The notes beneath the pieces are model-generated. The model saw only the letters and a list, made by a program, of their open reading frames with translations. It did no database searches and was not told where the DNA came from. DNA of 64,000 bases from Pectobacterium wasabiae CFBP 3304 (GTDB taxonomy: Bacteria; Pseudomonadota; Gammaproteobacteria; Enterobacterales; Enterobacteriaceae), in assembly GCF_001742185.1 (NCBI RefSeq), contig NZ_CP015750.1, forward strand, positions 2,728,001-2,792,000, written 5' to 3'. Shown piece after piece: positions 45,013 to 54,183 of this stretch (positions are counted from its first letter, which is position 1; each line of letters opens with the position of its first letter). The translations under genes and the position numbers were made by a program.

Positions 45013-46881
45013 CTATTTTGTGCTGTAGACCGGAACCGCCGTCACTTCTGGCACGGCGTCGGTCAGGTAAGCACCGGCTGCGCTGCTTTTGACTTCCTCT
45101 TCATCAATAAAGCCATAGAACACGCCTTGCGACGCGGAAACGCCGCGAATTTCCGCGTCCCCGCGCATTTGCGCATTGCCTGACAACACAATGCCGCGTT
45201 CATAGGCTCCCGGCCCCATGAAGACCGTATGCAGCCGTGCATTATCACGGACGATAGTATCACCCTGCATTACGGTCAGGCCGCTAACAACGGCACGTCC
45301 TTCCACCGTTCCGCTCAGAATCGTTGCACGATCTTCAATTCTGGCGTTATCCCTCACCGTACCGCCGATCACGCGTGCATAAGGCCCGACGTATGCGGTA
45401 GGGGCGACATTGGCGGAGTTAGCTACCCAGCCGCCGCCGTTTGGATGGCGAGAGCCGTTGGCGGTTGGATTCGGTGCACCGGGTTGGCTGCCTTCTGGCC
45501 AAACGCCAGTGAAATCAGCCATCCACGGATAGCGGTAAAGGGAGTAGTAAGCTTGATCCCACTTGATCTTCTGCATTTGCGACGGTGTACCCATCACTAC
45601 CATGTAAATGCCGCGATCGTCCTGTCGGATAGTGAAGTTTTTCAGCGTAGCCGATGCGCCCCGCTGCAATTCGCTGTAACGTGAAACGCCGTCTGAGCCA
45701 ATCGCAACAATACCCCAGCGCCAGTCGGAATTCGGCTGCGGCATGGTTGCCGGATCGTTTTTCAGCCCAGGGAAACGGGTAATGGCCGATTTACTTTGCA
45801 CCATGCCACGGAATTTGACGGTGATTTTCGTCGCACCACTTTCAGGGATTAACCGGACGATGTTGTAGCCCAACTGCTGTGGAGCCTGATCGAACGGTAC
45901 AGAGAAGCGTCGAAGGTTGGTGCTGGCACCGACAACCGGCTCAAGCGCTGTCGTTCTCAACAGGCGGTCGGCGTTGCTCTGGTTAGGTTGTACCGCACCA
46001 TAGCTGCCGTAGGTTGAACGATAAAAACGACCACGGTCGAAACCATCTGGATCGACGTAATCCCAGTTGACGTTGTGCATTGCCCAGTCGCCGAAGATAT
46101 CGTTGAATTCAGACTGGCTCCACGCCATGTTGGTACGCAGAACGGACAATGGATCGGCAGTAGCCTGACCGCTTTCGCCCCCTTTCGGCGCTTTTGACCA
46201 CATATCGTTGATAACGCCATAGCCAAAGCGGTTTTTCAGGTATTCCATAAACTGCCAGTTGCAGTAACGGTTACGGGTTGAGCCGAGATAAATATGCGAA
46301 TAGTTGACCTGCATTTCCGAACAGTGTGCAGACGTACCGCGGAATTCATCCATCTGGTGCGTCATCCAGTTCGCATGGGATTCCCAAATCCAGCCAACGT
46401 AGTCTGCCCCGCCCGAACCCTGAAAACCACCGGTTTGGCCTTGTAACGCATGGGTAAATTCATGCGCCAGCCCCCAGTTATCCTTCAGTGAAGCGGGGCC
46501 GATCCACATTCCCATGCTGCCACCGCCAGCAATACCGCCGCTGAGGCCAAAAGTAGGATCGATGTGAATATTGGCTTTATATTTTACGGTTTGCTTGCAG
46601 TAAGGCTCGGGGTACTGAATTTGGTTAATGAACTTATCCCAAATTTGTTCCAGTTTCTGCCCGGCGGCAACCGCGTCATTACGATTAACGTCGTTATTAT
46701 TCCAGCGGAAGGCAAAGTGCTCAGTCTGGTATTTCACGGAAGGCATATCGGTGATGGAACTATTTACCTGCCAATTACCTGCGACGCAAGCTTCAGCGGC
46801 GTTTGCCGTATTGACCATCAATGCGCCGCTTAAAACGAGTAAACAGTTTATCGGCGTGAGAAGTGTTTTCATCTTTGGCAT
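45013..46881 (-). CDS. svx: Svx-like secreted virulence protein with zinc-metalloprotease motif
   Basis: 622-residue exported protein. ATG 46881 has AAGGA in front; the signal peptide ends at ANA near residue 28. The N-terminal half has a gluzincin-like site: HEFTH at 140-144 and WIWESHANW with a candidate third ligand at Glu167. The C-terminal part (about 500-600) is a run of hexapeptide-like turns (NVAPTAYVGPYARVIGGTVR, DNARIEDRATILSGTVEGRA) typical of left-handed beta-helices. This fits Svx of P. atrosepticum, a quorum-sensing-controlled, type II-secreted virulence factor related to Xanthomonas AvrXca; the name is from memory, not a search. Confidence 0.75.
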   Translation of the reverse strand: MPKMKTLLTPINCLLVLSGALMVNTANAAEACVAGNWQVNSSITDMPSVKYQTEHFAFRWNNNDVNRNDAVAAGQKLEQIWDKFINQIQYPEPYCKQTVKYKANIHIDPTFGLSGGIAGGGSMGMWIGPASLKDNWGLAHEFTHALQGQTGGFQGSGGADYVGWIWESHANWMTHQMDEFRGTSAHCSEMQVNYSHIYLGSTRNRYCNWQFMEYLKNRFGYGVINDMWSKAPKGGESGQATADPLSVLRTNMAWSQSEFNDIFGDWAMHNVNWDYVDPDGFDRGRFYRSTYGSYGAVQPNQSNADRLLRTTALEPVVGASTNLRRFSVPFDQAPQQLGYNIVRLIPESGATKITVKFRGMVQSKSAITRFPGLKNDPATMPQPNSDWRWGIVAIGSDGVSRYSELQRGASATLKNFTIRQDDRGIYMVVMGTPSQMQKIKWDQAYYSLYRYPWMADFTGVWPEGSQPGAPNPTANGSRHPNGGGWVANSANVAPTAYVGPYARVIGGTVRDNARIEDRATILSGTVEGRAVVSGLTVMQGDTIVRDNARLHTVFMGPGAYERGIVLSGNAQMRGDAEIRGVSASQGVFYGFIDEEEVKSSAAGAYLTDAVPEVTAVPVYSTK

Positions 46882-46981
46882 AAATCCTTTTCCTAGCATG
46901 AATATTGCTAATCAGCCTTATTATTTTCTGAGAGTGAATTTCTCTTCTATATATAAGGCCCATCCCAAGGCCATCATGGCC

Positions 46982-47108
46982 TATATCCGTTATACTTCAA
47001 GTTACCTGTACGTTGGCTTTCCTCGTTCACCCCAGTCACTTACTGATGTAAGCTCCTGGGGATTCACTGCGTCGCCGCCTGCATGTAACTCGAATTATTT
47101 AGGATCTA
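46982..47108 (+). repeat. ERIC element, canonical core
   Basis: TATATCCGTTATACTTCAAG at the left, the core CACTTACTGATGTAAGCTCC and TGGGGATTCACTGCGTCGCC, and TCGAATTATTTAGGATCTAT at the right. It belongs to the same subtype as 41587-41713 but is inverted and somewhat diverged. Confidence 0.88.
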
Positions 47109-47120
47109 TTTTACTTAAGT

Positions 47121-47156
47121 GAAAAAATATCGGCCTCTATGAAAAGAGGCCGATAT
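47121..47156 (-). terminator. Terminator after the NCS1 permease gene
   Basis: ATATCGGCCTCT / AGAGGCCGATAT perfect 12-bp stem with a 6-nt loop, followed on the minus strand by TTTTT. It ends the GNAT-LuxR-permease operon. Confidence 0.9.
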
Positions 47157-47189
47157 GGATTATAGATTAACTTTATCGCGTAACCTATT

Positions 47190-48506
47190 TCATTTTAAAT
47201 TTTGGTTATGCTCGAGTTTCTTAAAATAAATAGAGTTGTTGGTATAACGCTTAATTATCCAATAAAACAGGCTGGCAGCCAGTAACGAATTAAACGCTGG
47301 CACGCCCCACTCAAAGGCTAACCCGATGATGGCCCCAACAACGCTGGCGATAATAGCCGGCCAGCCAATCAGCGGCGTTTGTGCACTGTCGGGTAATTTG
47401 CCTTCGGCACGACTGGTGTCGAGCAGCGTTCTGTGAGTGCGTAAAATATAATAATCAACCAGCATCACGCCGATAATCGGTGGGAATAGCACGCCCAATA
47501 GCGTCAGAAAATCGATAAAGCGGTCCAGAATACCGGCTACGGATAGTGCGGTGCCGATGAGGCCAATCACCAGTGTGATTGATACATAGCGTAGTTTTTT
47601 TCCCGTGACGCCTTCTATCGCGTTGGCGATTCCCAAAGAGGAAGAATAAAGGTTGATATCGTTCACCCTCAATGTCGAAAATATAACGGCAATCAGCCCG
47701 ATACCCCCTGCCGCCTGGGACATGATCGTCACAACGTCTGCGGTATTGAGTGCGCGGGCAATAATGATGGCGAGGCCATTCACAATAAATTCCCCGACGA
47801 TAATCGACAGCATCGTCATCCAGAAAACGTGTTTTCCTTTTTGGGAATAACGCGTCATGTCTGGAGTAATTAAGCTGGCGACAATGCAACCGCCTACCAC
47901 CATTGTCGCACCTGCGCTAATGGAAATGACTTCGCCGTTGGGAGCTGAGGCAAGCAGCTCAGCAATATTGTGGCCGGAGAGCGTCATGATCGAGATATAG
48001 CCGACAACGATAATAAACATCGGTACGGCAATTTTGGCGGTGAAACGTAATGCTCTGAATCCAAAGGCAACCAGCAGCGTTAGTGCAATACCGGAAAGGG
48101 CAGCAGACCAGCCAAAACCGAGCTTGTTCTCCATCGAGAAGTTGAGTGCTTTGGCGAATACGGCATTCTGGACACCGAACCAACCTATGAGGCTAATGGC
48201 GATAACCAACCCAATCAGGACTGATCCAATACGGCCGAAACCGCACCAGCGCGCAAGCAGACTGCCGGACATCCCTTCTTTCATCCCGGCGTAGCCCAAT
48301 CCCACCGTTACCACGCCAAAAATGGCGCTGCCAATAAAGATGGCGATAAAGGCTTGGCTTAGCGTCATTGAATGGCCGAGCACCGCGCCTAACATAAATT
48401 GGTCTAGCGCGGTTAGCATACCGATGTGTACTAACGCTACGTTTAAAAAAGGCAGTCGAACATTTAGCGGAACGCGACTGACTGGATAATCATCGATTTT
48501 TTCCAT
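47190..48506 (-). CDS. NCS1-family (cytosine permease-like) transporter
   Basis: 438-residue inner-membrane protein of about 12 helices. VPLNVRLPFLNVALVHIGML, DQFMLGAVLGHSMTLSQAFI, ATMVVGGCIVASLITPDMTR (about 197-216) and VLFPPIIGVMLVDYYILR (about 349-366) match the CodB/purine-cytosine permease group. The substrate is probably a nucleobase or a related heterocycle. It lies 14 bp after the LuxR-type gene, so it is cotranscribed with it. No catabolic enzyme gene is adjacent. Confidence 0.85.
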   Translation of the reverse strand: MEKIDDYPVSRVPLNVRLPFLNVALVHIGMLTALDQFMLGAVLGHSMTLSQAFIAIFIGSAIFGVVTVGLGYAGMKEGMSGSLLARWCGFGRIGSVLIGLVIAISLIGWFGVQNAVFAKALNFSMENKLGFGWSAALSGIALTLLVAFGFRALRFTAKIAVPMFIIVVGYISIMTLSGHNIAELLASAPNGEVISISAGATMVVGGCIVASLITPDMTRYSQKGKHVFWMTMLSIIVGEFIVNGLAIIIARALNTADVVTIMSQAAGGIGLIAVIFSTLRVNDINLYSSSLGIANAIEGVTGKKLRYVSITLVIGLIGTALSVAGILDRFIDFLTLLGVLFPPIIGVMLVDYYILRTHRTLLDTSRAEGKLPDSAQTPLIGWPAIIASVVGAIIGLAFEWGVPAFNSLLAASLFYWIIKRYTNNSIYFKKLEHNQNLK

Positions 48507-48520
48507 GTGGATATATTCTC

Positions 48521-49210
48521 TTATATAAATTGAATGCCTTTTTCTATCAGGGAATTGGGAATATAACCATCAATCCCAAGATGACGACAAAATTCCTCAA
48601 ATTGAGGTAATGAATGAGTCTCCGCCTTTTGATACATGCTATATATTCTGTTCTCGATAGTTTTTGGTGATACGTTCATTTTTCTTGCGATTTCTTTGTT
48701 TGAAAAACGCTGTAACATCAAAAATATAGTGTCAAGTTCTGACTGGGTAAAAATACTGGTAGTTAACTCGGTTTGTAACGTAGTCGGTTTTTTATGGTCT
48801 ATATAAATAAGTGGAGAGCGCGTATCCATAGCCCTGGCATTCCACATCGTACCAATGCACACCTTATTTTCATCAAAGATAGGAATCTTTTCGCTGACGA
48901 AGGGCGTCAGCGTTTTCTTTCCATACCAATAGTGTGTTTCGATCACGGTTACGCGCTGTTCACTATTTTCTGTCAGCCTGTCATGCTCTTTTAAATCATC
49001 AGAAAGCTCCGCCCAACTGGCAGGAAATTCATCATCTAACCGTCCTTCAATATCAAAACGTATTGGCGTATTGGTATAAAGGTAAGCGGCTTTATTCATG
49101 TAAACATGGCGCGATGATAAATCTTTAATACCCCATGGTTCATTTAAACACTCCATCATAATAATCAGGTTGCGAATATAATCAGTCATGTTTTCTTGTG
49201 ATGATGGCAT
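48521..49210 (-). CDS. LuxR-type regulator with PAS-like sensor domain
   Basis: 229-residue protein. The N-terminal about 130 residues look PAS-like (EPWGIKDLSSRHVYMNKAAY, IPIFDENKVCIGTMWNARAM). The C-terminal HTH is FTQSELDTIFLMLQRFSNKE then IARKMNVSPKTIENRIYSM (about 154-195), the LuxR/FixJ fold. AGGAGG stands 5 nt before ATG 49210. There is no receiver or acyl-homoserine-lactone domain, so it probably senses a small ligand. It is sandwiched between a GNAT gene and the permease gene it may control. Confidence 0.82.
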   Translation of the reverse strand: MPSSQENMTDYIRNLIIMMECLNEPWGIKDLSSRHVYMNKAAYLYTNTPIRFDIEGRLDDEFPASWAELSDDLKEHDRLTENSEQRVTVIETHYWYGKKTLTPFVSEKIPIFDENKVCIGTMWNARAMDTRSPLIYIDHKKPTTLQTELTTSIFTQSELDTIFLMLQRFSNKEIARKMNVSPKTIENRIYSMYQKAETHSLPQFEEFCRHLGIDGYIPNSLIEKGIQFI

Positions 49211-49239
49211 CCTGCCCTCCTTAATAGGTCGGGATTAAT

Positions 49240-49653
49240 TTAACGGATCAGTTTAGCTAAATAATGTCGAGTATGCTTGTGCGCGTAACCCGGTAGGTTG
49301 CCATATTCCTTGTACCCTAATTTTTCGTAGAATCCCTTGGCTTGAAATTCGAATGTGTCTACATAAGCCAGATGACAATCGCGCTTTAGTGCTTCTTTTT
49401 CAGCCGTTTGCATGAGTTTACGGCCAAGGCCGCTTTGACGATACTCTTCACTAACCCAAAGGTATTGAACTTCCAATGCTCCCCACCAGGTTCTGGATAT
49501 TAATCCAGCAATAATGTTACCTTCATCGTCTTTGAAATTTAAAAAAAGAGGTGAAATATCAACGGCATCATACTGTGCGTTGTGTTTCCACAGGCTTGCT
49601 ATTACAAATTCTTCTTCATCCGACTCTGGTGTGTCAGTAATATTTAGATTCAT
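49240..49653 (-). CDS. GNAT-family N-acetyltransferase
   Basis: 137-residue acetyl-CoA-dependent acetyltransferase. VQYLWVSEEYRQSGLGRKLM (about 62-81) is the pyrophosphate-binding motif A (Q/R-x-x-G-x-G/A pattern SGLGRKL), and YVDTFEFQAKGFYEKLGYKE near the C-terminus is motif B. It opens the leftward operon, 29 bp before the LuxR-type gene. The substrate is unknown; the operon context suggests a link with the molecule taken up by the permease. Confidence 0.85.
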   Translation of the reverse strand: MNLNITDTPESDEEEFVIASLWKHNAQYDAVDISPLFLNFKDDEGNIIAGLISRTWWGALEVQYLWVSEEYRQSGLGRKLMQTAEKEALKRDCHLAYVDTFEFQAKGFYEKLGYKEYGNLPGYAHKHTRHYLAKLIR

Positions 49654-49964
49654 TACAGTAAAACCTCATTATTAGCATGCTAAATTATATTTCCAATATG
49701 AATATTTCTTTATCATATTAAATATATTTAAGCAAGGGTGAGTTTCACTCGTTTTTAGATTGCAATGTCACGCTATGATAAACACATCATCTGATATGTT
49801 TTGAACGTATGGTGATAAAAATAGAAATTAAACATGTGTTTGCCTCACCAGGGAAAACACCAAATAAATTATAATAAAATTCAGGTTGTATCGAAAATAT
49901 GTTTTTTATGAGTAAGTTGCTCGTTTGTTGATCTTCCTGAAACTTGATTTTTGCTAAAAACAGA

Positions 49965-49995
49965 GGGGGCATGATAAATCATGCCCCCCTTTTTT
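49965..49995 (-). terminator. Bidirectional terminator after the Gfo/Idh/MocA gene
   Basis: GGGGGCATGA / TCATGCCCCC perfect 10-bp stem with a 4-nt loop, T run on the plus-strand side and TTTTT on the minus-strand side after CTCTG. The preceding 49654-49964 stretch is A/T-rich; no gene is seen. Confidence 0.88.
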
Positions 49996-50007
49996 CACCA
50001 TTTATTT

Positions 50008-51036
50008 TTAGTTTACTTCAGCTTCAATTTCCGCCAGTGCAACAATACGACGTTCTGCCGCCGCACGCGTTGCCGCTTCTGCCATCATTTGAGCGCGGAG
50101 CCCATCATAAACGCCGGGAACGGAAATGGCCTCTGGCGTACCCGCGTTACGTACAAATACCGTGAAGGCGTGAATCGCGGCGGCGTAGCTTGGTGCCATG
50201 CGGATCATTGGATCTTTAGGCAACCCTTCCGTCAGGACTTTATCATCAAAAATACGCATGACGCTGCCTTCGGTAATGCGTGATGACTCAGCCAGTCCGC
50301 CTGTGCCAAATACTTCAATGCGATCGTCATAACCATATACGGCTCGGCGAGCGTTATCGATTTGGCAAAGCGCGCCGCTGGTGGTGCGCAGCGTCACCAT
50401 CGCAGTATCCACGTCGTTAGCTTCAAGAAACAGCGGGTCGGCAATGACTGAACCGAAGGCTGAGATATCCGTGACTTCTTCACCCGTTAACCAGCGTACC
50501 AGATCGAAAAAGTGGATCATCTTGTCATAAAACAGGCCACCAGAAACGCGCAGATACTCCAGAGAAGGGATACCGTTAGGACCGCGTGACGTGATTTGTA
50601 CGGTTTGTACTCGACCAAGACGCCCCCGTGTAATGTCCGTTTGTATCGCGGCATGGTTACGATCGAATCGACGGTTAAAACCAACCATTACCTGCTGTTG
50701 CTGCTCACCCAGTTCAATCAGTGTGCGATGCGCTTCTGTCAGCGTTGAGGCCAACGGTTTTTCGCAATACACCTTCTTTCCCGCTCGCACGGCGGCCAGC
50801 ATCAGCGGGCAATGCGTTTCCGTTGACGATGCAATAATGACGGCATCAATTTCATGCGCCGCAATGAGTGCTTCCGCATTAGGGAATACGCGAGCACCAT
50901 GCTCGGCGGCAATCGCCTCTGCCCGCGTCGTCAATGGATCGGTAACGGCAACAAGGCGTGCAAACGGGTGATTTTTCAGGTGTTGAGCGTGCACTGAGGC
51001 AATGCGACCGGCACCAATAAGTCCGATAGAAATCAA
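50008..51036 (-). CDS. Gfo/Idh/MocA-family oxidoreductase (inositol 2-dehydrogenase-like)
   Basis: 342-residue NAD(P)-dependent dehydrogenase. The Rossmann motif ISIGLIGAGRIASVHAQHL is at 2-20, the catalytic-lysine motif CEKPLAST at about 95-102, and the substrate loop GGLFYDKMIHFFDLVRWL (Asp/His pair) at about 170-187. The frame begins at TTG 51036, with GGAG about 8 nt ahead and no in-frame ATG nearby that keeps the Rossmann strand. The family covers inositol, scyllo-inositol and many sugar dehydrogenases. Here it is last in an ABC importer-rhodanese operon, so its substrate may be a sulfur-compound remnant rather than inositol. Confidence 0.82.
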   Translation of the reverse strand: MISIGLIGAGRIASVHAQHLKNHPFARLVAVTDPLTTRAEAIAAEHGARVFPNAEALIAAHEIDAVIIASSTETHCPLMLAAVRAGKKVYCEKPLASTLTEAHRTLIELGEQQQQVMVGFNRRFDRNHAAIQTDITRGRLGRVQTVQITSRGPNGIPSLEYLRVSGGLFYDKMIHFFDLVRWLTGEEVTDISAFGSVIADPLFLEANDVDTAMVTLRTTSGALCQIDNARRAVYGYDDRIEVFGTGGLAESSRITEGSVMRIFDDKVLTEGLPKDPMIRMAPSYAAAIHAFTVFVRNAGTPEAISVPGVYDGLRAQMMAEAATRAAAERRIVALAEIEAEVN

Positions 51037-51083
51037 AATGGTTCTCCAATGGTTATTCGGTAATCATGAGTTATCGCGCGTAA

Positions 51084-51953
51084 TTAGCCGACGGTCATCG
51101 GGAGATCGTCCGCGTCTGCCCATTCGGACAGCGAGGCATCGTAAAGCGCGACATCAGGATGGCCGAGTAGCGTCAGGACAAAAACGTCGGCACTGGCTGC
51201 TACGCCGTGTCCGCAATAGGCAATGACTTTTTTATTGTCGAGATTGAGTGTGGCAACGGCGTCGCGCAGCCGATCTAACGGAAGATACGTTCCACTGGTG
51301 GGATCGAACAGGCTGGCGGCGGGTAGATTATGGCTACCGGTGATGCGTCCTGCACGACCGTAATTGTTTCCCTCCGCGCCGGCGAACTGTGCGGGTTGGC
51401 GTGCACTAAGGATGCAAATGTGCTCATTACCGATAGCACCCAACACGTCATTCTTCTCGGCGATGAGGTGCGGACGTAGCGTGGCAACGAACTGGCCTGC
51501 CGGGCGATAGCGGCTCTTGCCACTTTCGAGCGGCAGGTGTTCACGCCGCCATTTTTGCAATCCACCATCCAGTACGGAGACGTTATCAAAGCCAAAAACA
51601 CGTAACAGCCACCAGACGCGAGTCGCCCACCACGGATCGGCACTGGAATAAACCACAATGTGTACACCGGGACGCACGCCAAAGCGAGTCATGGCAGCGG
51701 AGAAGCTCTCTGGTGTGGGAAGCATGTATTTATAGCGATGGGCGTTATCAGACAGGTCGGCCTGGACATCAATAAACTGTGCGCCGGGGATGTGACCAGC
51801 CTGAAAATCCGCCCGCGCGGGTTCTGCGCGGTACAGCGTTTTTTCATCAGGGACTAAACGGGTGGTACAGTCAAAAATCAATATGTCGGGATCGGTTCGA
51901 TGGGCTGCAAGCCATTTGGTACTTACCAACCCGTTAGCATATGGCGTCTTCAT
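51084..51953 (-). CDS. Thiosulfate/3-mercaptopyruvate sulfurtransferase-like rhodanese
   Basis: 289-residue two-domain rhodanese. ATG 51953 starts MKTPYANGLVSTKWLAAHR; a longer frame to 52115 runs into the ATPase gene. The first, inactive domain ends near residue 145 (SVLDGGLQKWRRE). The second has the active-site loop YCGHGVAAS, Cys being the persulfide carrier, near residue 245. In E. coli SseA the loop is CGSGVTA, so mercaptopyruvate is a plausible donor. It follows the ABC ATPase gene by 19 bp, indicating a role in sulfur transfer from the imported compound. Confidence 0.87.
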   Translation of the reverse strand: MKTPYANGLVSTKWLAAHRTDPDILIFDCTTRLVPDEKTLYRAEPARADFQAGHIPGAQFIDVQADLSDNAHRYKYMLPTPESFSAAMTRFGVRPGVHIVVYSSADPWWATRVWWLLRVFGFDNVSVLDGGLQKWRREHLPLESGKSRYRPAGQFVATLRPHLIAEKNDVLGAIGNEHICILSARQPAQFAGAEGNNYGRAGRITGSHNLPAASLFDPTSGTYLPLDRLRDAVATLNLDNKKVIAYCGHGVAASADVFVLTLLGHPDVALYDASLSEWADADDLPMTVG

Positions 51954-51972
51954 TATGTTTTGTCCGTTGCTA

Positions 51973-52722
51973 TTACAGCACTTTGTCCAGAAAGGCTTGT
52001 GTACGAGGGTCCTGTGGGTGATCAAAGAATGCCTGCGGCGTGTTGCTTTCAACGATCTTTCCCTTGTCGGTAAAGTAAATACGGTCGGCAACCTCGCGGG
52101 CAAAACGCATTTCATGGGTGACCAAAATGCAGGTCATGCCGTCACGCGCCACATCCTGAATGGTGGTCAGCACTTCTTTGACCATTTCGGGGTCTAATGC
52201 CGCCGTTACTTCGTCAAACATCATCACTTCCGGGTTCATACACAGCGCTCGCGCAATAGCTACGCGCTGCTGTTGTCCGCCGGATAGCTCGCCTGGATAA
52301 GCATTGGCCTTGGCTTCCAGATGCACTTTTGCCAACAGCTCGCGGGCGCGCGTTTCCACGTCTCGCGCTGGCTGTTTTAACACCTGCATGGGGGCCATCA
52401 TGATGTTTTCCAACACAGTACGGTGTGGGAATAGGTTGTAGCTCTGGAAAACCATTCCTACCTTACGTCGCAGTGCCAGCGCATCTAGCTTGGGATCGTT
52501 CACCTCAATGCCGCCGACGGTGATCGATCCTGCGTTGATCGGTGCCAGCGCGTTGATGCAGCGCAGTAGCGTAGATTTTCCAGAGCCGGAAGGGCCGATA
52601 ATACAAACAATTTCTGAACGTGCGACGGACAGGGAAATACCGCTCAGCACGTTTGTTTTGCCGAAGGATTTATGAACATCGGTGAGGATTACCTGTGCAG
52701 GCAGCGTATGCGTATCAGTCAT
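51973..52722 (-). CDS. Polar amino acid ABC importer, ATPase subunit
   Basis: 249-residue ATPase. Walker A GPSGSGKST (about 42-50), Q-loop FQSYNLFP, signature LSGGQQQRVAIARAL (about 146-160), Walker B VMMFDEVTAALDPE and the H-loop VTHEM are intact. ATG 52722 overlaps the stop of the upstream permease gene by one base and is favoured over 52743. Sequence type is that of GlnQ/HisP/TcyN-like amino acid importers. Confidence 0.93.
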   Translation of the reverse strand: MTDTHTLPAQVILTDVHKSFGKTNVLSGISLSVARSEIVCIIGPSGSGKSTLLRCINALAPINAGSITVGGIEVNDPKLDALALRRKVGMVFQSYNLFPHRTVLENIMMAPMQVLKQPARDVETRARELLAKVHLEAKANAYPGELSGGQQQRVAIARALCMNPEVMMFDEVTAALDPEMVKEVLTTIQDVARDGMTCILVTHEMRFAREVADRIYFTDKGKIVESNTPQAFFDHPQDPRTQAFLDKVL

Positions 52723-53435
52723 CAGCGGGTTCCAAATTGCCACGTCCGTTCTAAACGGCGTGAAAATAACGAGATCGGAAAAACAAAAGCAAAAAAGAGG
52801 ATCAGCGTAATGCTATAGGCTGGCAGAATCAGGCCGGGGCGTGTTTCCGTGGTGAGAATCGTTTGGGTGATCGTCATGACTTCCTGTACGCCAACCACAT
52901 TAGCCAGCGATGTTGCCATAACCACTGAGCAATACAGGTTCATGGTGGGAGGCACCATTTGGCGTATCGCCTGCGGTAAAATGATCGTGAGCGTGGTACG
53001 AACGCTGCCGAAGGCGAGGGCAGCGGCCGCTTCCCACTGGGTGGTGGGGATGGATTTCAGCCCGCCGCGCACAATCTCCGAGGTATAACCACTGACGGGA
53101 ATAGCCAGCGCCACAACGGCTTTCACCCAGTCTGGAAAACTGAACCACGTACCTGCAATCTTGATCTCAAACGGCAGTAGGAACATCACATAAAACATGA
53201 TGACCAGCCAGGGACTGTTGCGAAAGAACAATGTCAAAATGCGGGCAGGCAGTCGGATAATCGCAAGGTTAGCCATTTGTGCCGCACCCAGCAGCGTACC
53301 GGCCAACATGCCAATCGCCATGCTCAGAACCGAGATGAGCAAATTGAGCCCAAACCCTTTCAGGATCAGCGGTAGCCAGGGAAGCAATACTGCGAAAGCG
53401 CTGCCTGCTGGAAAAATTGCGTCTATGATCGTCAT
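52722..53435 (-). CDS. Amino acid ABC importer, permease subunit 2
   Basis: 237-residue HisM/GlnP-type permease with about five helices. The ATPase-contact EAA loop reads WEAAAALAFGSVRTTLTIIL (about 135-154). ATG 53435 overlaps the stop of permease 1 (ATGA); a further upstream start at 53462 is less likely. Heterodimer partner of permease 1. Confidence 0.9.
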   Translation of the reverse strand: MTIIDAIFPAGSAFAVLLPWLPLILKGFGLNLLISVLSMAIGMLAGTLLGAAQMANLAIIRLPARILTLFFRNSPWLVIMFYVMFLLPFEIKIAGTWFSFPDWVKAVVALAIPVSGYTSEIVRGGLKSIPTTQWEAAAALAFGSVRTTLTIILPQAIRQMVPPTMNLYCSVVMATSLANVVGVQEVMTITQTILTTETRPGLILPAYSITLILFFAFVFPISLFSRRLERTWQFGTR

Positions 53436-54181
53436 CGTCCTAGCCCCGGTACTTTTAGCCAACGCTCCAGCAGTTTCACCAACAGCGTGAATATGCCCAT
53501 TAACCCCAGATAGCTGAGTAGTACCACGTTCATCATTTCGAGCACGTTGAAGTGTTCCGTCCAGATTTCATGCGCCACATACAAGGCTTCTGGTACTGCG
53601 ATGGCATAAGCAAGCGCAGTACTCTTGACGATCTGAGCCATGTTATTACCCAGGGCAGGCAGACTGGTGCGAAAAGCCAGCGGTAAAATGATATGAATCA
53701 TGGCACGGGTACGGTTGTAACCGAGGGATTCTGCCGCTTCGACCGTGGTTCTCGGCACAGCTTCAATGCCTGCTCGCAGGATTTCAGCGACAAATGCGCC
53801 GTATTGCAGTGACAGAGCGATAACCACGAATTGAAACGGCGATACCAGCGGTAGTTCGCCGTTTTGTCCGTAAGTGGAAAGGTGAAAGTAAGAGCCGATA
53901 CCAAAGAATAGAAAGTACAGTTGGGCGAGCCCCGGCGTATTACGAAATAATTCGACATAGGCCGTGACCAGCCAGCGCAAAGGCCGCAGGTTGGACTGTC
54001 TGGCAAACACGCACAGGAACCCAATGAGCATTGAGCCAAGGAGCGACCAGACCGCCAGTTCAACGGCAAGGGTAAGCCCGGTAAGGTATTTTTGGGCTTC
54101 CCATGCGTTGTAAAATACCGAAAAGTTCCAGCCCGTTTGCTCGTAGAGCGCTTTAAACCCATCGGCGATAAATGACATCAT
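53432..54181 (-). CDS. Amino acid ABC importer, permease subunit 1
   Basis: 249-residue permease of the HisQM family; GLTLAVELAVWSLLGSMLIG (about 35-54), VELFRNTPGLAQLYFLFFGI and the EAA loop VEAAESLGYNRTRAMIHIIL are present. It lies 2 bp after the binding-protein gene stop and overlaps permease 2 by 4 bp, a tight operon. Confidence 0.92.
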   Translation of the reverse strand: MMSFIADGFKALYEQTGWNFSVFYNAWEAQKYLTGLTLAVELAVWSLLGSMLIGFLCVFARQSNLRPLRWLVTAYVELFRNTPGLAQLYFLFFGIGSYFHLSTYGQNGELPLVSPFQFVVIALSLQYGAFVAEILRAGIEAVPRTTVEAAESLGYNRTRAMIHIILPLAFRTSLPALGNNMAQIVKSTALAYAIAVPEALYVAHEIWTEHFNVLEMMNVVLLSYLGLMGIFTLLVKLLERWLKVPGLGR

Positions 54182-54183
54182 TG

